DNA of 64,000 nucleotides from contig NC_092042.1 in assembly GCF_003086295.3 (NCBI RefSeq), positions 40,161,419 through 40,225,418 of the forward strand, written 5' to 3'. The position numbers and the translations under genes were made by a program. The DNA comes from Arachis hypogaea. Its lineage: Eukaryota; Streptophyta; Magnoliopsida; Fabales; Fabaceae. This document shows positions 9,750 through 19,678 of this stretch, one piece after another; the first letter of the stretch is position 1, and each line of letters opens with the position of its first letter. Under the pieces are notes generated by a model that worked only from the letters and a program-made list of their open reading frames with translations, ran no database searches and was not told where the DNA came from.

Positions 9750-12700
9750 ATGGCGGACGACCCTCTCAACAATGACCACGCTGCATCCGAACAAGAGGAT
9801 GAAGTTGACACCGGAGAACGACCGGACAGCCCTCTATCACCACGCACTCCAGGAGGAAACAAACAGAATCACCCAAAGGCGTCACTCCCAAACAAAGATC
9901 CACAAAATTCCGAAAAAGAAAAGAGCTCGGAAATTTTAGAAGCAGTCCGGGCACAACAAAACCGACTGAAACAACTCGAAGAGGACATAAAGAAGCAGAA
10001 AGAAACTGAACAAGATCTGAGAAGGGAGGCTCGAAAGCGCAGAGAATTAGAAGAAAAACTACGGAAAATAGAGGCCAACCTGAAAGACCGGACAGAACGC
10101 GGCACCACCCCCGAAGGCAACCATGATCCCTTCACGCAAGAGATCATGAAGGAGAAGGTACCGCGAAACTTCAAACCACCCGATATGGATCTCTACGACG
10201 GCACCACCGATCCAAGTCACCACCTCAGCAACTTCAGAAGCAGAATGTACCTAGTCGACGCCTCCGACGCGATTCGGTGCAAAGCCTTCCCCACCACTCT
10301 CACCAAGTCAGCCATGAAGTGGTTCGACAACCTGCCACCAAGATCAATCACCAGCTTCGAAGACCTAACCAAAAAATTCCTAACAAGGTTCTCTATTCAA
10401 AAGGACAAGACAAAACATGCCCCCAGTCTACTCGGGATCAAACAAGGTAACCAAGAAACTCTTCGAGAATACATGGAGCGATTCAACAAAGCCTGCCTGG
10501 ACATACAACACTTGCCCACTGAAGCAGCCATCATGGGACTAGCAAACGGCCTAAAAGAGGGACCGTTTAGCCAATCCCTATCCAAACGATACCCGACCTC
10601 CCTATACGAGGTGCAGGAGCGGGCGGAAAAATATATCAACATGGAGGAAACCTCCCAGCTAAGAGACTCTTCTAGGAAGGAATCAACCTACCCACTCCGA
10701 GATCGAGATCGGGAACAGAAGAAGAAAGAAGAACCCAACTCGGACAAGCCACGGAAGTACCACAACTACACCCCCCTCCGAGTCTCCCTGGTAGACGTCT
10801 ACAGAGAAGTATGCCACACCGAAAAGATCCCACCGCCCCGACCGCTAAAACACAAGAGAGCGGGGAGAGATCGGTCCGAATACTGTGAATATCACAAACT
10901 CTACGGCCATTCTACTAACGACTGCTACGACCTAAAAAATGTTATAGAAAAGCTAGCCAGAGAAGGAAAACTCGACAGATACATAGCAGAGAAAGGAGAA
11001 GAGGCCAGGAAGAGAAGGCGGGGAGATAACGAAGATCGGGCCGAACAAATCCCGCAAACCCCTGAAAGGCACGTTCACATGATAAATGGAGGTTTTGCAG
11101 GCGGAGGAACATCCAGATCCTCGCGAAAAAGACACCTCAAAGAAGTCTATCACGTCCGAGAAGACAGTCCCCAGCCCGAATTACCCACTATCTCATTTAC
11201 CCGAGAAGATGCTCAAGGGATAATACCCGGGCACGACGATCCAATGGTAATCACCATTATCCTAGCAAACGCCAACTTACACCGAACCCTGATTGACCAG
11301 GGAAGCTCAGCAGATATCCTGTTCAAAACGGCCTTCGACAAGCTCGGACTTGAAGAAAAAGAACTAAAGGCCTATCCCACCGATCTATTTGGGCTAGGGG
11401 ATACCCCGATCCATCCCTTAGGATACATCTCGCTACACACTACCTTTGGAAAAGGCGAACAATCTAAAACATTAAGCATCGACTACATTATAGTCGACGT
11501 CACTTCAGCATACAATGCCCTCATTGGGCGACCAACCCTAAATAGACTGGCAGCTATAGTCTCGACCCCACACCTCTGTATGAAGTTCCCTACCGCAAAA
11601 GGAATCGCTACCCTAAAAGGCGACCAAAAACTAGCGCGGCGATTCTACAACGAAAGCCTGAGCCTAAAAGGGAAAGGGGTCAACACAATAGAACTCGGAC
11701 GAGTTCAAGCCCGAGAAGATCTTCGGCCACAACCAGAGGGAGAAACCGAAAAAGTCCAGATTGGGAACACACCTGAAAAAATAACAAACATAGGAGCAAA
11801 CCTCGAAGCAGGCCTAAAAGAGGAACTCATAACCCTCTTAAGGGAGAATTCTGACCTCTTTGCCTGGAAAGCCTCCGACATGCCAGGCATAAGCCCCGAC
11901 CTGATGTGCCATAAGCTATTAGTATACCCGAGATCCAGACCTGTCCAACAAAGACGCCGGAAGCTCGGACCCAAGCGCATGCAAGCAATAGAAGAACAAG
12001 TACAAGCACTGCTAGATGCAGGGTTCATTAGGGAAGTAAAATACCCCCTATGGCTCGCAAACGTGGTCTTGGTAAAAAAGCCCAACGGAAAATGGAGGAT
12101 GTGCGTCGATTACACAGATCTCAACAAAGCCTACCCCAAAGACCCATATCCACTACCAAACATCGACGCCTTAGTAGACGCAGCCTCAGGCTACAGATAT
12201 CTCTCCTTCATGGACGCATACTCGGGATACAATCAAATCCCGATGTACGGACCCGACCAAGAAAAGACCTCGTTCATAACCCCAAAGGCAAACTACTGCT
12301 ACGTAGTAATGCCCTTCGGGCTGAAGAACGCAGGGGCAACCTACCAGAGGCTAATGAACAAAGTGTTCTCAGAGCACATCGGACTACAGCTGGAGGTGTA
12401 CGTCGACGACATGCTGGTAAAGACACAAGAAGACAGAAACTTGCTGACCGACCTCACCAGTGTCTTCGGCACCCTCAGAAAACACAACATGAGACTTAAC
12501 CCGACAAAGTGTACCTTCGCCGCAGAAGCCGGAAAGTTCTTAGGCTTCATGCTGACTCAAAGGGGCATCGAAGCGAACCTGGACAAATGCCAAGCGATAC
12601 TCAATATGAAGAGCCCGACGTGTGTCAAAGAAGTACAACAACTGAATGGAAGGCTAGCCGCCCTATCAAGATTCTTGGCAGGATCAGCGATAAAATCACT

Positions 12701-13763
12701 ACCTCTCTACTCACTCCTAAAGAAAGGGAAACCCTTCTCATGGACCCCAGAGTGCGAAAAAGCCTTTCAAGAATTCAAGGAATTCCTCGGGCAGCCACCA
12801 ATCCTAACCCGACCTTTAAAAGAAGAAGAACTCGTACTATACCTCTCGGTTGGAAATCGAGCAGTCGCTTCAGCGTTAATACGAGAAAATAACCAAAGAC
12901 AACACCCCATATACTTTGTAAGCAAGGCACTACAAGGGGCCGAATTAAACTATCAGAAGATAGAAAAATTCGCCTACGCCCTAGTGTTCACAGCTCGAAG
13001 GCTCCGTCCCTACTTTCAAGCCCACACCATCAAAGTCCGGACAAACCAACCCATGAGACACATCCTGCAAAAAACAGACCTGGCAGGACGAATACTACAA
13101 TGGGCGGTGGAACTGTCCGAGTTCGACCTCCACTATGAAGCCCGAACTGCCATAAAATCTCAGTATCTAGCCGACTTCATCGCAGAATACACTGAGACCC
13201 CCGGAACCCCACTCTCATGGAACCTGTATGTCGACGGGTCCTCAAACAAAACAGGAAGCGGAGCCGGGGTTATACTCGAAAGCGACCAAGGAACGCGGAT
13301 AGAACTATCCCTAAAATTCGAGTTCCAAGCTTCGAACAACCAAGCCGAATACGAGGCCCTACTAGCAGGTCTAAAGCTAGCCGAAGAGGTCGGAGCCCAG
13401 AGAATCACGATCTTCAGCGACTCCCAGGTCGTCACATCACAAGTAAATGGAAGCTACCAGGACAAAGACCCAACTATGAAAAAATACCTGGACCAAACAC
13501 AGGCACAATTACGCCACTTTTCAGAAATACAGATCCAGCACATACCTCGGGAACAAAACGCCCGGGCAGACGCCCTCTCAAAACTCGCCAGCACCAAGCC
13601 CGGAGGCAACAACAGAAGTCTCCTCCAGGAAACCTTACAATCTCCCTCCGTGCTAAAGAGAGGAAGAAACGCTAAATATATCCAACCAACAGCAGGGATG
13701 GATGACCCCCATACTCAACTACCTGAAGTCGGGAACTCTCCCCGCCGAAAGAAAGGAAGCTAA
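9750..13763 (+). CDS. gag-pol: gag-protease-RT-RNase H polyprotein of element A
   Basis: A 1337-codon frame, starting at the first ATG after the PBS (MADDPLNN). Order by residue: E/K/R-rich coiled coil (about 60-115); retrotransposon gag region (about 140-300); CX2HX4HX4C knuckle (about 378-391), the Tat-type variant of CCHC; aspartic protease with LIDQGSSADILF (D about 515); RT with FIREVKYPLW, CVDYTDLNKA and YVDD (about 884-887); Ty3-type RNase H (about 1000-1130); second, archaeal-type RNase H (about 1157-1280) with DGSSN, AEYEAL, FSDSQ and RADALSK supplying the D-E-D-D residues. The first RNase H has lost its usual acids (YLSVG where an Asp is expected, RTNQ for TD). One extra A near 13655, absent in H, throws the end out of frame, so the true junction with integrase is displaced. 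It replicates element A and probably non-autonomous relatives. Confidence 0.85.
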   Translation: MADDPLNNDHAASEQEDEVDTGERPDSPLSPRTPGGNKQNHPKASLPNKDPQNSEKEKSSEILEAVRAQQNRLKQLEEDIKKQKETEQDLRREARKRRELEEKLRKIEANLKDRTERGTTPEGNHDPFTQEIMKEKVPRNFKPPDMDLYDGTTDPSHHLSNFRSRMYLVDASDAIRCKAFPTTLTKSAMKWFDNLPPRSITSFEDLTKKFLTRFSIQKDKTKHAPSLLGIKQGNQETLREYMERFNKACLDIQHLPTEAAIMGLANGLKEGPFSQSLSKRYPTSLYEVQERAEKYINMEETSQLRDSSRKESTYPLRDRDREQKKKEEPNSDKPRKYHNYTPLRVSLVDVYREVCHTEKIPPPRPLKHKRAGRDRSEYCEYHKLYGHSTNDCYDLKNVIEKLAREGKLDRYIAEKGEEARKRRRGDNEDRAEQIPQTPERHVHMINGGFAGGGTSRSSRKRHLKEVYHVREDSPQPELPTISFTREDAQGIIPGHDDPMVITIILANANLHRTLIDQGSSADILFKTAFDKLGLEEKELKAYPTDLFGLGDTPIHPLGYISLHTTFGKGEQSKTLSIDYIIVDVTSAYNALIGRPTLNRLAAIVSTPHLCMKFPTAKGIATLKGDQKLARRFYNESLSLKGKGVNTIELGRVQAREDLRPQPEGETEKVQIGNTPEKITNIGANLEAGLKEELITLLRENSDLFAWKASDMPGISPDLMCHKLLVYPRSRPVQQRRRKLGPKRMQAIEEQVQALLDAGFIREVKYPLWLANVVLVKKPNGKWRMCVDYTDLNKAYPKDPYPLPNIDALVDAASGYRYLSFMDAYSGYNQIPMYGPDQEKTSFITPKANYCYVVMPFGLKNAGATYQRLMNKVFSEHIGLQLEVYVDDMLVKTQEDRNLLTDLTSVFGTLRKHNMRLNPTKCTFAAEAGKFLGFMLTQRGIEANLDKCQAILNMKSPTCVKEVQQLNGRLAALSRFLAGSAIKSLPLYSLLKKGKPFSWTPECEKAFQEFKEFLGQPPILTRPLKEEELVLYLSVGNRAVASALIRENNQRQHPIYFVSKALQGAELNYQKIEKFAYALVFTARRLRPYFQAHTIKVRTNQPMRHILQKTDLAGRILQWAVELSEFDLHYEARTAIKSQYLADFIAEYTETPGTPLSWNLYVDGSSNKTGSGAGVILESDQGTRIELSLKFEFQASNNQAEYEALLAGLKLAEEVGAQRITIFSDSQVVTSQVNGSYQDKDPTMKKYLDQTQAQLRHFSEIQIQHIPREQNARADALSKLASTKPGGNNRSLLQETLQSPSVLKRGRNAKYIQPTAGMDDPHTQLPEVGNSPRRKKGS

Positions 13764-14933
13764 AAGACTCACGAAAGACGCCCAGAATTATACACTAATT
13801 CACGACGTATTATACAGAAGAGGATTCTCAAACCCCCTCCTTAGGTGCGTCCCGACCTCAGAAACAAAGAGCGTCCTCGAAGAAGTCCACGGAGGCATGT
13901 GTGGAAACCATCTCGGAGCTCGGGCATTATCCAAGAAAGTAGTCCGAGCCGGGTTCTACTGGCCGACCTTGCAAAGAGACGCAACGGAATTTGTGAAAAT
14001 ATGCCCCCCTGCCAAAAACACGCCAATTTTCACAAGGCACCACCCAAAGACCTTATCAGCATCACCGCACCATGGCCCTTCGCCAAATGGGGACTTGACC
14101 TACTCGGCCCGTTCCCCCAAGGACCGGGGCAAGTCAAATACCTCATAGTAGGGGTCGACTACTTCACAAAGTGGATCGAAGCTGAACCCTTAGCCACCAT
14201 TACGGCTCAGAAAAGTCGCAAATTCCTATACAAAAACATTATTGAAAGGTTCGGAGTCCCCTACTCCATCACAACAGACAATGGAACACAGTTCACGGAC
14301 ACAAGTTTTCAGAACTTGGTGGCCGAACTAAAAATCAAGCAGCAATTCACCTCAGTCGAGCACCCACAAGCCAATGGACAAGCAGAGGCTGCAAATAAAG
14401 TCATCTTGGCCGGGTTAAAACGAAGACTCCAAGAGGCCAAAGGGGCATGGGCCGAGGAGCTCCCCCAGGTGCTATGGGCATATCGGACAACTCCGCACTC
14501 TACAACAGGAGAATCGCCATTTCGACTAGCTTACGGGATGGAGGCAATGATTCCTATTGAAATAGATGAAGGGTCACCTAGAACCATCTTCTACAACGAG
14601 AAAGGTAACCCGCAGGCACAAAGGGAAGAACTCGACCTCCTCCCCGAGGTCCGAGAAAGAGCTCGGATCCGAGAAGAAGCCTTAAAACGGCGAACGGCCC
14701 TCAGATACAATCAGAAAGTAATAAAACGAAGATTCTCCATTCACGACCTGATTCTAATCCGAAACGACATTGGAACACAAAAGTCGGGAGAAGGAAAGCT
14801 AGCTGCAAATTGGAAAGGGCCCTACAAGGTAACAGAAGTCTTAGGAACAGGCTACTACAAAGTATCCGACCTAGAAGGCAATGAGTTGCCCAGGGCCTGG
14901 CACGCCTGCAATCTAAGACGATACTACAGCTAG
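13702..14933 (+). CDS. gag-pol: Integrase portion of the A polyprotein (frame change inside zinc finger)
   Basis: Frame +1 (from 13702) carries the end of RNase H and the His-His half of the HHCC finger (VHGGMCGNH, then FYWPTLQRDATEFVKIC). The second Cys, the catalytic core and the C-terminus are in the -1 frame (from about 14007 to the stop at 14933). Core motifs: KWGLDLLGPFP (first D), TDNGTQF (second D), HPQANGQAEAANK (E), followed by an LWAYRTTPH block and a C-terminal NWKGPYKVTEV segment. The frame change falls at C-CCC-CCT (14004-14010), identical in H and I. It is either -1 ribosomal frameshifting, a C7-to-C6 deletion inherited by all copies, or homopolymer miscalling. Function: insertion of cDNA into chromatin. 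Confidence 0.75.
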
Positions 14934-15690
14934 AAAAAGATAACCCGAGGTGTACTCTTTTTCCCTACAAGGGTTTTTTAATAAGACACCCGGTCAAAAA
15001 GACACCCGACCTAGTCAAGGGTAAACACTCTGTAAATATTCTTTCTTTTTTAATACTAATCAAATTTTTCTATTTTCTTTTCTTCTTCCTCGTGTTGAAA
15101 CAAATCCTGAAAAGTACCCCCCCAAGGCGCATTAATTTATGCTCGGCAAAACGCAAAAAATCATTTGCCAAGAGACCACACAAGGTCGGCAAAGATAAAG
15201 CGACGAGGTTCAAATTAATGTGAGAAGTTATAAAGCAACTCTGAAAAGGCTCAAAAAGCCAAATAAAAAGAGATTACAAAAATAACTTAAAAGGCCGACC
15301 AACGACAAGGTTGGGCCCAACAAAGGGAAGTACTCGAACGCCCGAGGTCCGAGAAAAATCCCGGATCCAAGAAAGAAGCCTTAAAATGGCGAAAGCAAAG
15401 ATTTCGAAAACGCTTACTAAAAAGTTGCTATACAAAAACAACTAAAAAGTACAAGCGAAAAAACGAAATCAAAGGAAAGTTCAAAAAACGCTAGCTAAAA
15501 GGTTGTTATCCAAAAACAACTAAAAAGCATAAAAGCGGAACAAAAAAGTCAAAACGCGAGCAAAACACCGCATAATAAGCTAAAAAGTTACTACAAGTAG
15601 CTAAAAGCAAAAAGGTGTCCAAAGCGTCCACAGAAACCATCCAAAAACAAAAGAGCCCACAGGCCGGGCAAAAAACCAAAGATAAAAGGA
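14934..15690 (+). other. Spacer between integrase and antisense gene in A
   Basis: A-rich noncoding DNA. Two diverged direct repeats (around 15415-15455 and 15485-15530) share CTAAAA-G-TTGTTAT/CTATACAAAAACAAC-type sequence. The sense poly(A) site probably uses the 3' LTR, not this region. No coding potential seen. Confidence 0.5.
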
Positions 15691-16716
15691 TTACAGAGAT
15701 TCAAGGTCCTTTCTGGACTCCACATCAACAGAAGGTTGTGGAGGAAACATAGAAATCGGGACAGCATTGACGGCACCGTCATCTCGGTTCAAAACCTCCA
15801 TACCAGATCCCTCCTCGGCCAAAGGTGAAGTCGGGTTCGCAACCGGAACTTTGGGGTCGGACACCGGAACCTCATCCTCGTTGGGAGCAGGAACAATCTT
15901 TCCCTCCACAACAACGTTATCCGTACTAAATAAGCTCAGATCCAGGTCAGGAGCAAGAACCTGGACCTGAGCCTTCAAAATTTCAAACATAGCATCCATA
16001 CCCTTAGCCACATGGCCTTCTAGCTCGTAAAAATCATCCTGAGCAGATTGCAATTTCTCCTTTGTCTCCACAAGCTCGGCATATATCCGAGTATAATTCT
16101 CCGTCGCCGCCTTCGCCATCCCCTCCGATGCTTTCGCTGCCGCCACAGCCGCGGTAGCTTTGGCTTTCTCCTTCTCTAGAGACGCCTCCAGCTCAGTAAT
16201 CCTAGCAGCCTTCAGTTCACTAATCCTCTCAAACTCAGACTGAGCCTTCTCAAGTCGGGAGCTGGTCGCACCAATGGGGGATTTCTTGAACTCCCGGGCA
16301 ATAGCGGCATGAAGACTAGCCATCCGGACACAACTCCGCGCCATATACTGAAAATGATGCTCCATAGACACATCATCAGTAGAAATAAAGGTCTGAGGGA
16401 GAATATGCTGTTCAATCCAACCAAGAGCATCAAAATCCTTGTCATTAAAACCCGCAAGCTCTTGAGAGGTCTTCTGTTTCTTGGGAGGAGGACCCGAGGA
16501 CGAAGGCGGAGAAGAGGTAGCAGGCCCAGAGGTCGGGGGATCTTGATTTATAGCTCGGAACTGGGGAGTCGGAATAGTCTTCGACCGAGTAGTGACACCC
16601 ACAGTAGTCTTCTTCGGAGAAGATCGGGCAGAAGCCTCCCCAGCCTCGATATTTCGAGCAGCCACAGACTTCTTCGTCCGACGAAGGAACTTCATGGAAT
16701 CCACCTGAGAAGACAT
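15691..16716 (-). CDS. Antisense gene of element A, exon 2 (341 codons)
   Basis: Open from ATG 16716 to the stop at 15691 on the strand opposite to gag-pol. It encodes a basic, S/P-rich N-terminus (about 1-90, KKSVAARNIEAGEA, SSPPSSSGPPPKKQK, probably nuclear), then a helical region with an A/E/K-rich coiled coil (about 150-240), then an acidic, proline-containing tail. It is similar in H (58551-57532) and I. Tat-lineage elements such as Grande and Retand carry an antisense ORF here, of unknown function. It is probably the second coding exon after 17603-16820. In A the splice acceptor has changed so that joining would be out of frame. Confidence 0.6.
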   Translation of the reverse strand: MSSQVDSMKFLRRTKKSVAARNIEAGEASARSSPKKTTVGVTTRSKTIPTPQFRAINQDPPTSGPATSSPPSSSGPPPKKQKTSQELAGFNDKDFDALGWIEQHILPQTFISTDDVSMEHHFQYMARSCVRMASLHAAIAREFKKSPIGATSSRLEKAQSEFERISELKAARITELEASLEKEKAKATAAVAAAKASEGMAKAATENYTRIYAELVETKEKLQSAQDDFYELEGHVAKGMDAMFEILKAQVQVLAPDLDLSLFSTDNVVVEGKIVPAPNEDEVPVSDPKVPVANPTSPLAEEGSGMEVLNRDDGAVNAVPISMFPPQPSVDVESRKDLESL

Positions 16717-16819
16717 CTGTGCAGAAATAAAAAAAAAGGATTACCACAACAGAAATTCCACCAAAACAAGGAAAATCAAAATACTAAAAAAGATGAATCT
16801 CTGAGAGGTCGGGAACTAC

Positions 16820-17603
16820 CTAACTCGGAACGGAGAAGGCTTGGATCTCCCAACATTTTCTTCGTGTCCAAGTGAGGTGCCCGACCCCATAAACTGCTCA
16901 CCACACCCACAAAAGCCTGCTCCACCTCATCTAGACTCTCAAAGGTATACTTAACAGACACTACATTCTCCTGCCAACAAAGAGGAAAAGAAGGCTCCCC
17001 ACTCTCATCTAGAAAGAAAGGTCGGACGTCTCCAGTAGCCCGGACCTTGAAATAAAAGTTCTTAAAATCATGAAAGGACTCATCATACAAGGTACAAAAC
17101 TTCCTCCCCTGGTTAGCTCTAAAAGAGACCCAAGATACCTTCCCTCCACCCGACCCCGGCTTCGTCAACACAAACAAATAGGAAAAAAGAGAAATAGAGG
17201 GAGAGACGCCCAAAAACTGACACAAAAGTTGAAACAGCTTTAAAAACGCCCAAGAATTTGGATGGAGCTGCGTAGGGGCAAGGTTACAAGACCATAACAC
17301 CTCGGACTCCAGATCGGTAAAGGGAAGTCGGACACTCAGCTTAGAGAAAAAACAATCATAAGCATAAAAGAAGAGCTTCTCGGAACTATCTAAGGGCGGG
17401 AAGCACACTCTCTCCTCGGATTCCGGGGCCACTAGTTCGTAATCCCTCTCAGACTCCCTATTCTCACATATGCTACAGTGCCTACGGAACCTAGCTAAAT
17501 ACTCAGAATCTACCACAGAAGGGACTCTTAGAGGAAGAGGGTCTACCCAACCAAGACCACATGGAATCTTAGTCGACATCGCTTGAAGAACCTTTCGAGA
17601 CAT
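16820..17603 (-). CDS. Antisense gene of element A, exon 1 (gypsy-type transposon domain)
   Basis: Open from ATG 17603 (MSRKVLQAMSTKIPCGLG) through a RFRRHC segment, LFFYAYDCFFSKLSVRLPF, QLHPNSWAFLKLFQLLCQFL and a KMLGDPSLLRSEL end. The pattern resembles the 'putative gypsy type transposon' domain (Pfam Transposase_28 from memory), found in plant Tat elements and derivatives. A donor GTAGTTCC follows at 16819-16812. A 5' UTR intron is likely too: donor CCAG|GTTTGTTC at 17755/17754 and acceptor TTCTTTGTAG|GT at 17615/17614. Both introns are inferred from splice motifs and the positions of the frames. The transcript would run antisense from a promoter near the 3' LTR. Confidence 0.55.
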
Positions 17604-17754
17604 AAAATTTTTACCTACAAAGAAGAATACAGCAGCAAGCAAAAATCACATAAAGAAGACAGCAAAAACCCATTCAGCAAAACAAGAAACAAACAAGAGC
17701 CACACAAAGAACAGAAGCATATGTGCACAAGAAAAGAGAAACATGGGAACAAAC

Positions 17755-18032
17755 CTGGAAGAAAGAAACGAAGACGACGAGCTCCGAACCAAGGAGAACG
17801 AAACGACGGCGCAGAGGGAACCCCAGAAAGACACACGGAGAGATTCGGGGAAGCAGAGCAAAGAGAAAGAAGAAGCAGTGCTCGGAAAGGATAAAGAAAA
17901 ACAAAAACGCAGAAAAAGGAGGAAAGGGGCAAATAAATAAAGCCTTCACAAGAGCCCGAACGGAAATCGAGGAAAAACGGTAAAATGCAATAAATGCAGG
18001 AACGGCCATTTTTGAATTTTGAAAAACTACTA
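17755..18032 (-). other. 5' leader/promoter region of the antisense gene
   Basis: On the minus strand this is a pyrimidine-rich leader (TTTCTTTCTTCCAG end) with TTTATTTATTTGCC upstream, a possible TATA-like site. Plus-strand frames here are highly charged translations of the purine-rich complement and are not believable genes. H keeps the same organisation. Confidence 0.4.
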
Positions 18033-18078
18033 TGCCCGAGCTCGACCTCCCAAAAAGGACGAACTCGGGCAGGGGCAC
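18033..18078 (+). other. Hairpin and polypurine tract of element A
   Basis: TGCCCGAGCTCG (18033-18044) and CGAACTCGGGCA (18060-18071) form 12-bp arms with one mismatch. The second arm runs into GGGCAGGGGCAC, which abuts the LTR start (TG at 18079) and should prime plus-strand DNA synthesis. H has the same structure before 60040. Confidence 0.6.
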
Positions 18079-18527
18079 TGTTCATACCCTGACCGGGCTC
18101 CTCCAAACTCGGCAAATTCATAAAAGGTCCGACCTCGTCCTAAGGCCCACGCCTAAAGGTCGGACCTCGGACAATAAAGCAAAGGAAGGCCCATCAAAAG
18201 GAACGCAGCCCAAAGCCTAAAGGCCGAAAAGGCCTAGAAAAGGCGGTTCCACAAAGATAGAGATAAAACCCCCAAAGATAAGATAAGATAAGAATATCGT
18301 ATCCAGGGAAGATCACGGCCAACTACTATAAATACACTGGAGCACCCAGGTATGGCATTCATCCCACATTCTACACATATCTGCTTGGACCCATGCTAAC
18401 TTAAGCATCGGAGTGTCATTGCAGGTACAACCACCAACCACTCCGCATATCAAGCTCGGGTCCCTGAACCCCCACCTCGGGCCTCTCCAGACGACCGAGC
18501 TACACGTTTCAGGTAACCCCCGGAACA
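18079..18527 (+). repeat. 3' LTR of element A (449 bp)
   Basis: TGTTCATACC...CCGGAACA, complete. It differs from the 5' LTR by two substitutions and the missing TG. TATAAATA is at 18327-18334. The flank after it (GAATCCATCG) is the continuation of the LTR of B. Confidence 0.9.
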
Positions 18528-19678
18528 GAATCCATCGATTCTTTTGCGTCTGTCACTAACGCCCCGCCCGCTAGGAGTTTGAAGCACGTCACAGTCATTC
18601 AATCATTGAATCCTACTCAGAATACCACAGACAAGGTTAGACCTTCCGGATTCTCTTGAATGCCGCCATCAGTTCTTGTCTATACCACGAAGATTCCGGT
18701 TAAAGAATCCAAGAGATATTCACCCAATCGAAAGTAGAACGGAGGTGGTTGTCAGTCACACGTTCATAGGTGAGAATGATGATGAGTGTCACGGATCATC
18801 ACATTCATCAAGTTGAAGAACAAGTGATATCTTAGAAAAAGAACAAGCGGAATAGAATGGAAGAACAATAGTAATTGCATTAATACTCGAGGTACAACAG
18901 AGCTCCACACCTTAATCTATGGTGTGTAGAAACTCCACCGTTGAAAATACATAAGCATAAGGTCTAGGCATGGCCGAATGGCCAGCCTCCCAATGATCTA
19001 AGAACTAGATGTCCAAAGATGATCTAAAGATTAAAAGAAATCCAAAGATGAAAATACAATAGTAAAAGGTCCTATTTATAGAGAACTAGTAGCCTAAGGT
19101 TTACATAGATGAGTAAATGACATAAAAATCCACTTCCGGGCCCACTTGGTGTGTGCTTAGGCTGAGCAATGAAGCATTTTTCGTGCAGAGACTCTTCTTG
19201 GAGTTAAACGCCAGCTTTTATGCCAGTTTGGGCGTTTAACTCCCATTTGGGTGCCAGTTCCGGCGTTTAACGCTGGGATTTCTGAGGGTGACTTTGAATG
19301 CCAGTTTGGGCCATCAAATCTAGAGCAAAGTATGGACTATCATATAATGCTGGAAAGCCCAGGATGTCTACTTTCCAACGCCATTGAGAGCGCGCCAATT
19401 GGGCTTCTGTAGCTCCAGAAAATCCACTTCGAGTGCAGGGAGGTCAGAATCCAACAACATCTGCAGTCCTTTTTAGTCTCTGAATCAGATTTTTGCTCAG
19501 GTCCCTCAATTTCAGCCAAAAAATACCTGAAATCACAGAAAAACACACAAACTCATAGTAAAGTCCAGAAAAGTGAATTTTAACTTAAAACTAATAAAAA
19601 TATACTAAAAACTAACTATATCATATCAAAAACATACTAAAAACAATGCCAAAAAGCATACAAATTATCGGCTCATCA
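18528..19678 (-). repeat. 3' LTR of element B, right fragment
   Basis: Continues the LTR interrupted at 9262 and ends GGCTCATCA. It contains the minus-strand TATAAATA (around 19081-19074) and the three U3 palindromic cores around 19200-19275. It is followed directly by the PPT-hairpin block of B. Confidence 0.85.

Larger units (their letters stand above)
9263..18527 (+). mobile_element. Element A, Tat-like Ty3/gypsy element with antisense gene
   Basis: A 9.27 kb plus-strand element: LTR 9263-9709, PBS 9711-9728, gag-pro-RT-RH-aRNH (9750-13763), integrase (to 14933), noncoding spacer, antisense gene (17603-15691), PPT region, LTR 18079-18527. The two LTRs differ at only two substitutions (C/A around 9395/18213 and T/G around 9478/18298), so it is young. 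The first two bases (TG) of the 5' LTR and the left TSD are missing. The right flank (GAATC) continues the LTR of B. The dual RNase H and the antisense ORF near the 3' end are hallmarks of the Tat lineage (Grande/Retand-like). Confidence 0.85.

Noticed and set aside
17583..17983. Highly charged plus-strand frames near 17.6-18.0 kb and 59.4-59.9 kb
   Set aside because: They are translations of the purine-rich complement of the antisense leader and intron; low complexity, not conserved as protein between A and H.
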